Below are positions 35,026 through 47,320 of a stretch of 64,000 bases of DNA, piece by piece; within the stretch, counting starts at the first letter, position 1, and every line of letters starts with the position of its first letter. Origin of the DNA: Dreissena polymorpha (lineage: Eukaryota > Mollusca > Bivalvia > Myida > Dreissenidae); NCBI RefSeq assembly GCF_020536995.1, contig NC_068355.1, forward strand, positions 73,517,187 to 73,581,186. The letters run 5' to 3'. The notes beneath the pieces were generated by a model, which saw only the letters and a list, made by a program, of their open reading frames with translations, was not told the DNA's origin and did no database searches. The position numbers and the translations under genes were made by a program.

Positions 35026-35858
35026 TTTAAATTCATACGTCCCTAATCAATCGTGTAGATTTTGACAGACATATTGTTTGATCTGTATGAACGTACAAAA
35101 AAAACATGTATGTTAACGTTTTTGACATGGTAACATACGTACAATGACGTATGCGATGAGGAACTTTCTGAAATGGTTACGGTGTTGTGAAAACTATGAC
35201 GCTATATGTATTTGGAATCGACATGTGGACACACATATTTTCTTTATCACGTGGTATCCTATTTATGAAGGCATTAACAAGGCGAAGTTTGGCCCGAACG
35301 CAAACAGAACAACATTTAGTCGCTTGGGAGATTTGGAAGCCATCAACTTGAGACTCAACTGTTTAAACTCTATATAAATTATGTATTCCTTAAAATAAAC
35401 TGAAATGTGTCCATTCTTAACATCGTGTGGCATTGCCATCTTCCTTTTTATGCCTATAAGAGCGATGCTTCCCTCTTACTTATTATACAAGTTTGTGATA
35501 AACGTTTCGTTATGATTATTTATTAACAACAATTGATATCTTGATTTTATTATCGTTAATACATGTACACACATTTTTGTTTACTAGAACGATTTACATA
35601 TGGCACAATAATAAATATTTTCAGGTGCAGAACAAATGTCGAATACATGTGTTTTTTTAACTTTATTTAAACTGCTCATTGAAACAAGTATGTATTTTTT
35701 ATATCTCAAATAGAAAGTTGAAGACAAAAAAATAAAATACATACGCGCATGTCCAAGATTGTATTGATCAAGCAACTTTGTTTTTTTTTGCATTGCCTAT
35801 AACAAAAACACATATCCTCAAATCAATTGGAGGTTGATTTTCCCGCGGCCAAATGTGT
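35026..35858. other. Intergenic, no feature seen
   Basis: Nothing supported. Confidence 0.4.
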
Positions 35859-36123
35859 CTTGTTCTGACAAAACTGGGCATATTGCATGTGCGTTAAGTG
35901 CCGTCCTAGATTAGCCTGTGCAGTCCGCACAGGCTTATCATTATCAGGGACGACACTTTCCGCTTAAACTTGATTTTCGGTAAGAAGGGACTTCCTTCAA
36001 ACTAAAAATACCATAAAAGCGGAAAGTGTCGTCCCTGATTAGCCTGTGCGGACTGCACAGGCTAATATGGGACGGCACTTTACGCACAAGCATTAAGCCC
36101 AGTTTTCTCAGAACAAGACACAA
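35859..36123. mobile_element. Hairpin MITE (CTGTGCAGTCCGCACAGGC family), copy 2
   Basis: The ends TGTGTCTTGTTCTGA and TCAGAACAAGACACA are inverted, as are GTGCGGACTGCACAGGCTAA and its partner, so almost the whole unit can fold back. ATAAAAGCGGAAAGTGTCGTC is shared with the copies at 25576, 36377 and 43024. Confidence 0.9.
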
Positions 36124-36376
36124 ATAGTCGGCGCAAGCTATCTAAATCTAACCCCATCTTAGACACATTTGCCGAAACATAATTAACACAGTGCAATCAA
36201 ATATGACAAATGATTAAACGGTCTTACTGGTATTTTTACAGCAAGTTTAAGACAAATACGGCTTCAAAATACTCAACTCCTTTATCATTAGTCGCTGTAA
36301 AAAGGATTGAATTGAAGCGTCAGACGAGAGATAAGTTGTGTGAGTGTGCTAAATACTTGGACAAGATTTGAGTCGC

Positions 36377-36614
36377 GTTCTGAGAAAACTGGGCATAATG
36401 CATGTGCGTAAAGTGTCGCACAGTCCGCACAGGCAAATCAGGGACGACACTTTCCGCCTAAATTGGATATTTGCTAAGAAGAGACTTCATTTAAACGAAA
36501 AATGTCATAAAAGCGGAAAGTGTTGTCCCTGATTACCCTGTGCAGACTGCTCAGGCTAATCTGGGACGACACTTTACGCACATGCATTATGCCCAGTTTT
36601 CTCAGAACATGACA
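36377..36614. mobile_element. Hairpin MITE (CTGTGCAGTCCGCACAGGC family), copy 3
   Basis: GTTCTGAGAAAACTGGGC at the left faces GCCCAGTTTTCTCAGAAC at the right; the left arm lacks ~15 bp around TCGTCCCAGATTAGCC. It is only ~250 bp from copy 2. Confidence 0.88.
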
Positions 36615-36639
36615 TAATTTTTGTCTTCATGTAAATTTC

Positions 36640-37310
36640 ACCTACGTGTCCCGCTGTTCTATAGCGTTTTTGCTTGCCTGAGCAACGTGCATCGGCTCTA
36701 TTTTCGGTAACCAATGACCCTGCAAACCGGTTCCCCAAATAAAATTTATCACATGACTTGTGTTCTCATCAGGAAACATTTTAAATAGAGTGACGTGCGG
36801 CGCGCGCTCCCAGAAGGCCGTTTCCGCCCGGATACCCCTTGCGCGCCAAGAATGCGCAAATGCCTCGATGAGCGCCGGGTTGATGATTGGGTCGCTTTTC
36901 GAATACAGGAACAGTGTCGGCGTTTTTCAGTTCATTTTTCTGCATGTTTTCTAATGCGTCGGCATACTGTTTCCTGACTGGTCTGAATTTCTCCATATAC
37001 CACTCCAGCGGCTTTTTCAACCGCTTCGTCCGCTCCTCGTCGCCGGTCAACGACCACGCAAATCCGTGGGGAATCCGTCAAAGTCGACCGGGCTGTCGAA
37101 AATATTGCCGAACATCCTTTTGTCGAAGTTCTGGTAGCGCTCGCCAGAGCTATACAAGTTATTGAGAAGCTCGCCGTACATGTAGCCTCCGACAGAAAAG
37201 GCGTGGCACAGAAGCGGCTGCTCCCGACGGTGACCTTCGTAGCAGAGATCAAGAACGTGCTGCATCAGACTCTGTACCGATTTTGGGCGGAGGAGCTGGA
37301 GCACGGCAAG
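36640..37310 (-). pseudogene. TMEM53/DUF829-like pseudogene, 3' exon
   Basis: A tandem copy of the gene at 44356-45962. From 37310 it reads LLRPKSVQSLMQHVLDLC...REQPLLCHAFSVGGYMYGELL...IFDSPVDF, close to the intact copy. The frame then slips near PVDFDGFP, resumes as MTGDEERTKRLKKPLEWYMEKFRPV, slips again after KNELKN, and resumes as INFIWGTGLQGHWLPK near the end. With two frame breaks here and damage in its 5' exon it cannot make the family protein. Assembly error is possible but less likely. Confidence 0.8.
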
Positions 37311-38046
37311 CTTGAACGAGAAACGATGCGGATTGAAAAAAAAGCCAAAGCGTACTTACTAGAGGGATAGAATCTTGGGTGTTTTCCACCTTCGTTCTTT
37401 TAATACTTCTTTAACAGTAGACATATATTATCAAACTCAAAAAATCTTAGGTCAAAATTAACGGGCCATTGGCTAGTTGGTCACTGTAAATTTTAATCGT
37501 AATTTTTATGAAGAAAACTGCATACTCACACTACATTCGGCGTTACCAATTCGCATTGTCATCATTTCATATTAATATATGTCATATTATTACTTTTAAA
37601 ATTATTAAAGAATAAAAAATAATGGTTGTTTTTTGTGTCTACAACGACATTTTATAAACGCCTACACACCCCGGTATTTCATAGAAGGATGTAAATTTTG
37701 ACGCATGAGTATGTATGTGTATTGATTATTGCTATATTATTATTGTGACGATGAGCTGTATATGCTTAAGTCGTATATAAACTTTCTATTCTGTTCTGTA
37801 ATACATCATGTAAATCAAGTGTTGTCCAAGATAAGTCATTTATGTCGTCACAGGCTAAGCAAGGAGGACGCTTTCCGCTTGTATCGAATTTTGAGTTGAA
37901 GTTTCTTCTTTACGAAACTATAGACTACGCATTGCAGATTAACCTGTGTGGAATGCATATCAATTTGTAAGGCCCTTTACGCAACTTGATAAACCCCAGC
38001 CCCCCCCCCCAAAAAAAAAACAACAACAAAAAAAACCCATACATAC

Positions 38047-38353
38047 TCGCACTATCATCACAGCGAAACCACGTTCTGGTCGCTTAATTTCTTAATGTGG
38101 GCGGGTTTCGCGAGCATCCAGCTGAACAACAACAACAGGGGGCGCGATCTCCCGCCTGATCGTCGCCATGGTGGATGTGGTGTGAGATCGTCACGTTCTT
38201 GTTTACGGAGACGTGGGCGCGGCTTCCATGACCTGGATGAACGTGTCGATGGTCCGCGGGTTGCGGATTGTGGGGGTGTAGATGAAGTTGGAAATCCAGG
38301 TGTTTTTGTTTGTCGTTGAGACATGTCATGGTAGCACTGAAGTGCCACATACC
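38047..38353 (-). pseudogene. TMEM53/DUF829-like pseudogene, 5' exon
   Basis: It is homologous to the exon 45615-45962: MWHFSATMTCLNDKQKHLD, VSVNKNVTISHHIHHGDDQ. A 1-base loss before the RPLLLLFSWMLAKPAHIKKLSD segment shifts the frame, and a 7-base loss after KKLSD removes the FYTEHGFD equivalent and brings a stop. The donor (GCGA|gtatgt) and acceptor (aattcag) are still recognisable. Confidence 0.75.
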
Positions 38354-38681
38354 CTGAATTGTTGTGTTAAATGTACATAAACCTTTACACTGTCGTGTTT
38401 GGTTGTCTATTTCTTAGCAAGTTTAGCTCACAAACTTTAACATGGCATGGATGTTTATGCCTAAAGAAATAACAAATGAATAAAAATACGGCGAGTACAT
38501 GTGTTTTCACACAAGAGTCAGGTTAACGAGATAAAAAATATATCCCAAAAACTTACACAACGTGAATGAAGGAGACCGTCTAAGAGTGCACTTAATGAAA
38601 ATAGAATTAACAAGTATACGGTGTCGGGCTAAATGAATTTTGATCAATATTTTTTGTGTTACTGTGTTTTAAAGTTGTGAA
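38354..38681. other. Spacer upstream of the pseudogene exon
   Basis: Nothing supported. Confidence 0.4.
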
Positions 38682-38994
38682 CATAAGCGCTCGATGGCAA
38701 TGTGTTATTTATTTATTTATTTTATTGTATTTTTTTATTTTGTTAGTTACCCGCTGTTTATTATAATGCACACACATACTAAATTACTAAAAATCTTCCG
38801 ACAAAACGTTTTCTAAAAAAGATAGTTCGACTATGTACATAGATATTGACAATATCTATACATACATAGTCGAACTATCTTTTTTAACAAGACGTTTTGT
38901 CGGAAGATTTTTAGTAATTTAGTATGTGTATGCATTATTATAAACAACGGGTAACTAATAAAAAAATAAAAAACATTGCCATCGAGCGCCTATG
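38682..38994. mobile_element. 313-bp hAT-like foldback MITE with 8-bp duplication
   Basis: It starts CATAAGCGCTCGATGGCAATG and ends CATTGCCATCGAGCGCCTATG. The arms pair along nearly the full length (~150 bp each) around a short centre near 38845. GTTGTGAA is present directly outside both ends (38674-38681 and 38995-39002), a perfect 8-bp target duplication as made by hAT transposases. Confidence 0.9.
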
Positions 38995-39002
38995 GTTGTG
39001 AA

Positions 39003-40747
39003 CCGTACATAAGGGGAACTGACATGGATTTGCTTACAATTCGGTGAAATGACATTTCGAACTAATTATCATATATTAAAAAATAATGCTTACATAATGT
39101 CCTGACAAAGACAATTATACAAATTATTGGTAATAGATAATAATCATTCGAAATTCGAAAAAAGTAATAACGCGTTTGTAAAGCCTTATTCTTGTTAAAA
39201 ACTTCGGTATAAACTGCATTCATTGTACACGGTTATTCTTCACGCAACGTGAAATGGTGTCAACTATTTCAGACGTATTCAATGATTTATTCTTATACAT
39301 TAAGATATCGGCACAACCTGCAAGAAAAACTGTCTTTAATGCACTAAAGATCTTTTCAAATGTATTTCAATAACTTGAGATATATGCTAAAATAAAGTTC
39401 TTAACGATGTTTTAACATTCTTTCCGTGTGTAAAACCCAGGAAACCCCGTCGATTATGCACCCTGATGAAGATAAATCAAAATATTGTTTATTTGTTACT
39501 ATAGATTTTTTTCAAACACACAAAACAATATGTGAGCCTTTTAAATATAATAACTATTCCTTAAGTGGAACATACTATAAACCGGTGTGTATAGTAACAT
39601 CAATGTATACATGTTCTTAGCTCTATTGCATATACATATTAGACAAATTTATATAGCGAGTCTATGATTATATCAGGATAAAATTTTGCATGAGTTTATT
39701 TGTATTTCCATTTACATTCATATCGATGCGCTATCATAAATACTGTGATATATTCAACTACTTTCGAAAGACGCAAGCTTTACATTATTACAAAAGTGGT
39801 GAGTAGCCTTTACTTATTAAAAATTAGTCTCGTCGACGTTATACATAACCATTATGAACCATACATGTACTGTACAATATCGTTGGGCAAACGTCAGAAA
39901 CAATCATATTGTTTGTGCATACATTTGTTAATTTCATATGATTTGAATAAAAAAATCGAATATATAAAGCTCGTACCTGGGTTTGTATGCGACGACATAC
40001 TTGTATAACGCACGGTATAGCAAGCATGATGAAAGTTTGTATACACAACTAAAATGGTATTATGCAACTATGCTCCAGTTAGTTATTTTACATATATTTT
40101 TAGATTGAATGATCAGCCGCTGTGTAAAGGCACGTTCATTTCTTAAGGTAAAGATCTACAATTTAATTTTTAAAAGCCGAAATGCACTTTATTCGGGTGA
40201 AGGTGGGGGGGGGGGGGGGGGGAAGAAGTATCACCCCAGTGTTAGCATTAACGTCAAGTGAATGTAAAGCACGGCCGTTCATCACGCGCGCCACCTCTTT
40301 TTGAGATGCATTAATAAATGAACCAATGCTACTTCCGAGTCGGCGCTCAGGCTCGGATGTTTTAAAATTTAACGAATAATTGTACATGCTGATTACTGGA
40401 TAATTTCGATGGATTTATGACGTCATTTCGTCGAAATATTGACGTCATTTCCTGCCGTTGATTATAGATGATATTTAATCAACGGGACTTAATCAACCGA
40501 ATTCGCTGTTAAAGTGGGATAAAACATTTAACTGTATAGTTAATTTTCTTTTTTCTGTTGTATGTTCGTATGCATGTTTCAATATGTACTGTATACTTGT
40601 GTTTTGTTACTGAAGACCACATGGTAAAAAAGAAATTATTTCTTAATGTGAATTCTTCATGAAATAAAGTTATTATTATTATTATTGTAAGTTCATCCAA
40701 AGATCTACAGAAACATGTTTCCAAAGGGGTGGTGATTGTAACATCAC
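39003..40747. other. Intergenic, no gene seen
   Basis: Only a poly-G run (40203-40222) and AT-rich DNA. Confidence 0.4.
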
Positions 40748-41941
40748 AACCCATTTGGAAACGTGAGGACCTTTTTACATGTTCTAAGTTGTGGCATGGT
40801 AGAATTCGTAAAAGCAAATCGATGATTTTTACCTGTGTGACGAGCAAATTCTCTGCCAATTAAATCGCTCATTACATAAAACGATTGCTTTGACCCTGTG
40901 CAAGTTATAAATGCGTGCACAAAAACATCGGCTTCTAGCCGATCTAATAGATACATTTGCATATTTCAAAAAGAGATTGGGCCCTAGCAAGGAGGTGGCG
41001 CTCAGATTAGGAGGTGGCGCCAATGCACAGTTTCCTATTTTAAAGCGAAATACTTTGTGTTATGGTTTTTATTATGTCAAAAGGACTTACATTAATTTTT
41101 GTTAGATGACTTCTTCAGCACATTTGAGTCTTGATGGATTTAAACGTTCTTCTTAATAAGATAAGATAATGTATATCTTTATAAGATATATACAACAAAG
41201 TTTATGGACAAAAACCGAGCTATCTTCATTTTTTTCGAGTTGATAGTGGAAAAAAACATAATTTTATGGGTCTTAATAAGATTCGTTGCACGTGGCTTTT
41301 TAGTAAATTAAGCATTTGTATTAAGGGAAACAAAGACGAAGAAGAATTATATTATATTTATTTCGTGAATTATCATACTGTATACAAATATTGCTGTCGA
41401 TGAAATATTATGATAATTTTGAACATTAAGTTACTGGTTTTATTTGGGTACTACAAATTTGGGAATATATCGTACAATTATGTTTTATTCATGTTGGTGA
41501 CTTCTTAATTGAGTTGATCACTTATATATTAAAAAATACATCTTATTTATTATAGAATGTGTTTATGCTCTGTAAAGATTTGGGCCTTCGTATGTACGTT
41601 GAAAAATATAGTATATATAACAAATGCCATTATCTATCAAATGTACGTCATTTGATAATGTCATTGCGATACGACTGTTAATCGATACATCCTGCATTCG
41701 CGCCACCTTCTATCATTAGCGCCATCTCCTAACAATGGCTCCATCTCTTTTGGAAAAATGCAAAATTATCTACTACGTCCAATATGTTTGTGCATGCAGC
41801 ATCTAATGTATGTTGTACGAAATCGTTTGGTACCGTAAGCGATTTGGACATGTTTTCGTAACACAGGAAAAAATCAGCGAAATGCTTTTTAAAACTCCAC
41901 CATGCCACAACTTATAAAGGTTATCACGTTTTAAGTGGGTT
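40748..41941. repeat. 1.2-kb inverted-repeat (foldback) element
   Basis: CAACCCATTTGGAAACGTGA at the left is matched by TCACGTTTTAAGTGGGTTG at the right. Inside these, AAGTTGTGGCATGGT faces ACCATGCCACAACTT, and the paired GGTGGCGC/GCGCCACC blocks continue inward. The interior is AT-rich and non-coding. Confidence 0.65.
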
Positions 41942-43023
41942 GAAAATGTATGTTCCTGTACATTTCGAATGAACACATATTAGCTGAATCGCACTACATC
42001 AACCGATTTTAAAAATAATGCGAACTATGTTGTAAAAGCATATAAAACCTAACCACCCTGTAAAATTATCCATGACATTTTAAAACATCCAAGCCTGAGC
42101 GCAATGTCGGAAGGTGCATTAAATTTTGCTCTTTTATGATTGCATCTCAAAAAAGATGTGGTGCGCGGGATTATAAGCGGGATTGACGGCCGTGTAAAGG
42201 AACTTACAAAGGACCCATTTCTTGTAAACTACATGATGGCTTTCCGTGGTGCTTGGCTGTCGTTGTTTTTTTATGGAAATTTTAACATTTTAAGTACGAG
42301 AAGTGTCAGAAATTTTTTTATATATTAAACATTATTATACATTTTTTGCAACATTAATGATTGGTATAAACACTGACAAATCCGGTATTATGTAGATTGG
42401 CTTACACCCGCAGTTTTCCAGTCAACATGTCTGCCTCAAGTATAAGTTTGTAAACTGAATATGTCACGTACGTAAGAAATTTGTTCAATGCAAAATATCA
42501 CCGTTTGTTGCATACCACAAATGTGTTCGTTTCTCACAGAGTTTGCATGCGACTCCAAACAAAGGCCATTTTTTTCAATTGTACTTTGCCATCCGAAGTC
42601 AATATCAATTTCAGAATTCTAATTACTCAGTGTTATTCTGTCGAACGCCATTCCCTTGTATTTAAGAAGCAACCCAACACTGTGTCAAACCCAATCCAAC
42701 GGAGAATTATTCCTTCATACCGTATGCATCGCCTTTTTGTGTCGATTAAGTTTCCGTGAGAACTGGGAGTATATGGGAAGAAAATACAAAAATACAGGGT
42801 TGTATCACCTTTACGTTAGCCGGTGGTTCCATCAGTCAACATGTTAACGTTAGCAAGGAGCTGCATATTTTACACATAATAATTGGCTAATCCGTTGCAA
42901 TCACAGATGAAGAATTGTAAAACCAATAAAAACCAATTGTATAACGGAAATACGCCAATTAATACGAACGCATCGAAAAGTAGCAAGGCAAATGACATTG
43001 ATCCTCCTCCCAATCAAAATGTC
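41942..43023. other. Intergenic, no feature seen
   Basis: Nothing supported. Confidence 0.4.
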
Positions 43024-43277
43024 TCGTTCTGAGAAAACTGGGCTTAATTCATGTGCGTAAAGTGTCGTCCCAGATTAGCCTGTGCAGTCCGCACAAGCTA
43101 ATCAGGGACGACACTTTCCGCTTTAATGGTATTTTTAGTTTCAAGGAAGTCCTACTTACCGAAAATCAAGTTTAGGCGGAAAGTGTCGTCCCTGATTAGC
43201 CTGTGCGGACTGCACAGGCTAATCTGGGACGACACTTTACGCACATGTATCATGCCCAGTTTTATCAGAACAAGACA
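43024..43277. mobile_element. Hairpin MITE (CTGTGCAGTCCGCACAGGC family), copy 4
   Basis: GTTCTGAGAAAACTGGGC ... GCCCAGTTTTATCAGAAC ends, with inner arms AAAGTGTCGTCCCAGATTAG and its partner nearly identical. The most symmetrical copy in the window. Confidence 0.9.
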
Positions 43278-44355
43278 CTTATAATCGCGAGCGGATGTCA
43301 GAAGACCAGGTAGTGTTTTCACAGAACAGATGACGCACCATCCACATGACTTGGATGCGAACCGCCTCTCGTCATAGTTTGTTGGCCCCAATGTATCTGA
43401 AAGTTTGAATTGATCAACGCATGGCTGGTTTGAAAACTGAAAAATCTGCAGCTATTATGAACTACCGTAGATATTAGCCATGTAACGGATTAGTTTTGTG
43501 CATACTAATTCTAGCGTATATATTAGATATGTATTCCATACTTTTAATAATGTTCATGTAAAAGTTTAAAGATCGTTGTTAATATGTGCTTGTATTTCGT
43601 TTCTTAATCATTATGGAGGTATAAACAACAATTAGTACACATTAAATAATATGTGGACAATATCAACAACACGCTGCTATTTTAATTGTATGTGTAAGCA
43701 AAGCTTACGTGTGCCAATCAACACCACTTCGGTACTGAATATCGCGTAAATTTGTTCAACGCATCGTGTCCACGATGCACATATTGCACAATGCAGAAGT
43801 CTTTCCTGCACAAACCAACATGCAAATACCTAGCATGCAATTTACGAACAAGAATGTTGCATTTGTACAAATGAATGATACCATTAAGCCGAATGTAAAA
43901 TGACATTTGTGATCAGGCACAATTTGTCATAAAGAATGAAAAGGTGTCTCCATACATATTGAAAGTACCATCAAGAATCATGAAACAGTCATAAAGAAGG
44001 ATGCTATTTTTACCAACATACCGTTCCATATTTAACCCGTTAAATACTGTGCACACAAACTAAAATCTACACAAGTAAAATTATCATGCAATTTACATGT
44101 ACATAGTTGAAGCCATGGTTTGCTTAATTAAATGTCTGAACCGAACGTTCATAAAGGTGACTCTCTTCAAGCATTTTCAACAGTATTCCATTAAACCCAA
44201 GTACATGACGTAATTGATATCCAAACAAATACAAATAACAACAAGCACAATACATGTACATGTATATCAATCAATGAGAATCAAAGTATCAAACAGTTGG
44301 TCTGTTGTTTTACACAACTTTGAAAAACAAGGACTAAAGCCGGTTTCTGTCTTTC
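43278..44355. other. Intergenic and 3' flank of the TMEM53-like gene
   Basis: No further exon or repeat supported. Confidence 0.4.
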
Positions 44356-45039
44356 TCATGCATATGCCATCTGCATGACCAGCTGTTCCTTATTGTTGTC
44401 GCTCTCCACAGAAGCGTACGCAGTCTCACTTTTCGGTAACCTATGGCCGGGAAGTCCGGTTCCCCAAATAAAATTGATCAAATGACTCTTGTACTCCTCC
44501 GGGTACATCTTGAAGGAAGTGACATGCGGGGCGCGCTCCCAACAGGCGGTCGCCGCCCTGATACCCCGCCCGCGCCATGTGTGCGCTAAAGCCTCGATGT
44601 GTACCGGGTTTACGACGGGGTCGTTTTGCGAATACAGGAAGAGCGCTGGTGTTTTCAGTTCGTTCCGGTGTACGTTTTCCGACGAATTGATATACTGTTT
44701 CGTGACCGGTCTGAATTTCTCCATATACCACTCCAACATCTTTTCAATACGCTGCACCCTCTTTGGGTCACCGGTCATCGCCCTAGCAACGCCGTTCGGA
44801 ATCCCGTAAAAGTCGACCGGACTATCAAATATCTTCCCGAACAACCGCTTGTCGAAGTCTTGATAGCGCTCGCTGAAGTGATTGAGGCTTGTGAGAAGCT
44901 CGCCGTACATGTATCCGCCGACGGAGAGGGCGTGGCACAGCAGCGGCTGCTCCCGACGTTGGCCTTCGTAACAGAGGTCAAGGACGTGCTGCATGAGACT
45001 CTGTACGGTCTTGGGCCGGAGGAGCTGGGAGAGAGTTAC
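44356..45039 (-). CDS. TMEM53/DUF829-like alpha/beta-hydrolase protein, last exon
   Basis: It encodes LLRPKTVQSLMQHVLDLC...EQPLLCHALSVGGYMYGELL...IFDSPVDFYGIP...LEWYMEKFRPV...PALFLYSQNDPVVNPVHIEALAHTWR...APHVTSFKMYPEEYKSHLINFIWG and stops at 44356. It matches the TMEM53/DUF829 family (human: EPLLFHVFSNGGVMLY, LYSRADEVV, HVSHLRDYP), a nuclear-envelope protein group with an alpha/beta-hydrolase fold. A Ser (LSVGG), Asp (QNDP) and His (APHVTS) sit at catalytic-triad-like places. The in-frame acceptor TTCAAG|GTA at 45040-45041 joins phase 0 to the exon at 45615. However, the open frame continues upstream (FNPWTFYAHHFPFK), resembles the family's APW segment and is partly kept in the pseudogene, so the true 5' edge may be further up. 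Confidence 0.82.
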   Translation of the reverse strand, partial: VTLSQLLRPKTVQSLMQHVLDLCYEGQRREQPLLCHALSVGGYMYGELLTSLNHFSERYQDFDKRLFGKIFDSPVDFYGIPNGVARAMTGDPKRVQRIEKMLEWYMEKFRPVTKQYINSSENVHRNELKTPALFLYSQNDPVVNPVHIEALAHTWRGRGIRAATACWERAPHVTSFKMYPEEYKSHLINFIWGTGLPGHRLPKSETAYASVESDNNKEQLVMQMAYA

Positions 45040-45614
45040 CTTGAACGGGAAATGATGCGCATAGAATGTCCATGGGTTAAATACCATAAATTGAACAAAG
45101 TATAAGAAATGAAATCATAGTGTTATGAATACTGGAATTTAAGAAAGCATAGAAGTGTTCACTTACAAAGACCCATTCCGCTGTCCATATCCCCCCCCCC
45201 CCCCCCCCCCCCTAAAAAAGGCAGTTGTGATAAAGTGAATTATTAGAATTTTACGACCTTTCAGACAGAAATCGTTATCAAGATAGTCAATCATATTCTA
45301 AGAGAAAGCACATCTGGTGTTGTCCACTCACATTTATCTGGATCTAGCTAGGAAAAAGGGCTTCTTACCAATTGATGCACATGTTTAGCAATTTTCCGAA
45401 TGAATAACGAGTACACCGGATGTTATGATATGTATAAACATGTATTCAAATGTAATTGAATCAGAAATGTTATGCTTTGTCCAAAATTGAAATGACAATA
45501 TACAATTATACTATTTTATAGTAAGCGTATATAAAAAGAACAAGGAAAACCGAAAAGCCACACCTCATTTTGACAAAGCTTAAATAATTATACAAAATGT
45601 GACACAATACATAC

Positions 45615-45962
45615 CCGCACTGTCATCACATCGAAGCCGTGTTCAGTGTAGAAGTCGCTGAATTTCTTCAAGTGGGAGGGTTTTGCGAAAAGCCAGCCTA
45701 ACAACAACAAAAGGGGGCGGGGTCCTCCCACCTGATCGTCCCCATGGTGGACGTGGTGCGCTAAAGTAACGTTCTTGTTGACAGAGACGTGGATGCGGCC
45801 TGCAGAGCCAGAGGTGGAGTGTTGACCCGGATGGGTGGGTCTATGGCTCCGTCGATGGCCTTGGTGGGGTTGCTGGTGAAGGTTGGGGTCGAGGTGGGTG
45901 TGTTTGTTTGTGAGATATGTCGTGGTACTACTGAAGTGCCGCAAACCCTTGATTAGCAGGTC
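45615..45962 (-). CDS. TMEM53/DUF829-like protein, upstream exon
   Basis: After a His/Pro-rich, poorly conserved stretch it encodes VSVNKNVTLAHHVHHGDDQ and then RPLLLLLGWLFAKPSHLKKFSDFYTEHGFDVMTVR. That is the first strand and helix of the family (human: PVVILLGWGG..KNLAKYSAIYHKRGC.VIRY). The donor is GTGCGG|gtatgt at 45614. The acceptor cgtgacttcag at 45963-45964 implies an earlier, unseen exon with the start codon. There is no ATG in frame within the exon before the conserved part. Confidence 0.75.
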
Positions 45963-46680
45963 CTGAAGTCACGAATATGAATTAAAAATATAAAGATATA
46001 AAGCCATTACATTCATTAGTTGTTGGTATTTAATCGGGTTAACCCTAGGCTCGTTTTCGTTTTTAACAACCCAATCAAGCTACGGTAAGTCTTTAAAATA
46101 AAGTAGAGACATACTTACATTTAAAACGGCGCGACATTCAAAACAGATAATAACACCATGAAACATAAAACATTGCAAGACTCAAAATTAAATTAAAGCC
46201 AGTTGTCCAGTTGGACTACTGCCTTAACATTTCGCTTGTCTTAACCAAAATGTTAATTGACCAGACCTCTTGAGTTTGTTCGGGGCTAATGCTCTGCGAG
46301 GATGAAATTTTTGAACACATGAAATGTTTATATCTTTACTTGTTTATTGTAATTTTACGGTTTTTGGATGTTAGGGAATGGCGAGTCGTTTATGTAAAAT
46401 AAAGCACAATAAATCTATAACGACTGCGAAAAATACAAACTAGGACACTATGTCACAATAATATGCAATGTAATAGTTATGAAATAAAAGAAATAGTTTA
46501 CCTGAGAAAATATATGATTGTCCCAAAAATATTTAATATGTCAACCTGATTCTGAGATTTTCATGCATGCATGTGAATCGAGAGCCAGTGAAAGACAGCG
46601 CTAATGTTAGTAAATCATGCATGAGGTTGCTTCCCTTTGACTTGTGCACTCTATTTAAATTTATATTGAAAACCTGCGGT
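45963..46680. other. Upstream intron or intergenic, no feature seen
   Basis: I looked for the missing first exon of the TMEM53-like gene here and could not identify one. Confidence 0.35.
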
Positions 46681-46689
46681 TAAAATAAA

Positions 46690-46975
46690 CAAGTGTTCCG
46701 GTCGGAGACATATGCCCCCCCCCCCCCCAAAAAAAAAAAACAACAACAAAAAATCTTGACCTTGACCTTTGATCTAGTGACCTGAAAATCAATAGGGGTG
46801 ATCTGCCAGTCATGATCAATGACCTATGAAGTTTCGTGGTCATAGGCCTAAGCGTTCTTGAGTTATCATCCGGAAACCTATATGGTGGACGGACCGACAG
46901 ACGGACCGACAGACCGACCGAAATGTGCTAAACAATATACCCCCTCTTCTTCGAAGGGGGGCATAATAAATAGTC
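46690..46975 (-). repeat. Bivalve dispersed repeat (TGACCTTTGATCTAGTGACC type)
   Basis: TTGACCTTGACCTTTGATCTAGTGACC, GAAAATCAATAGGGGTGATC, TTCTTGAGTTATCATCCGG, GACGGACCGACAGACGGACC and a CCCCCTCTTCTTCGAAGGGGGG terminal hairpin. A very common mollusc repeat, present here as one unit. Non-coding. Confidence 0.8.
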
Positions 46976-47249
46976 CGGATTTAATGCGAATATTTACCCT
47001 ATGACAGTTCTAATAAAGTAAATGTTGACGACGCATGAAAAACGACGGACCAAACGGCGACCATAGGTCAACATCAGCACATCGCGATGCTCAGATGAGT
47101 TAGGAAAACAAATGGCATGTTATAAATAATAATCAAATGGAATCGAAAAAACAATTAGGCTCAGGTAACGCCGTTCATCCATAATTTCGCAAAAGCGTTT
47201 ATTATTGACATGGTTTTAAAACTAGCCAGAAATTTTCAAAGCCTGCTTG

Positions 47250-47320
47250 ATGTGGTGGTAATGAGCTATTTTTTGCTTCTACAGGTCCCGGGTTCGAAGT
47301 TCTCGACGTGCCAACTTTTT
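47250..47320 (+). repeat. Weak tRNA-like (SINE-like) fragment
   Basis: A GGTGGTAATGAGCTA A-box-like start, then GGTCCCGGGTTCGAAGTTC, which resembles a B box. Too degenerate to be a tRNA gene. Confidence 0.3.

Noticed and set aside
44599-45105. 168-codon + strand frame
   Set aside because: Antisense shadow of the TMEM53-like exon.
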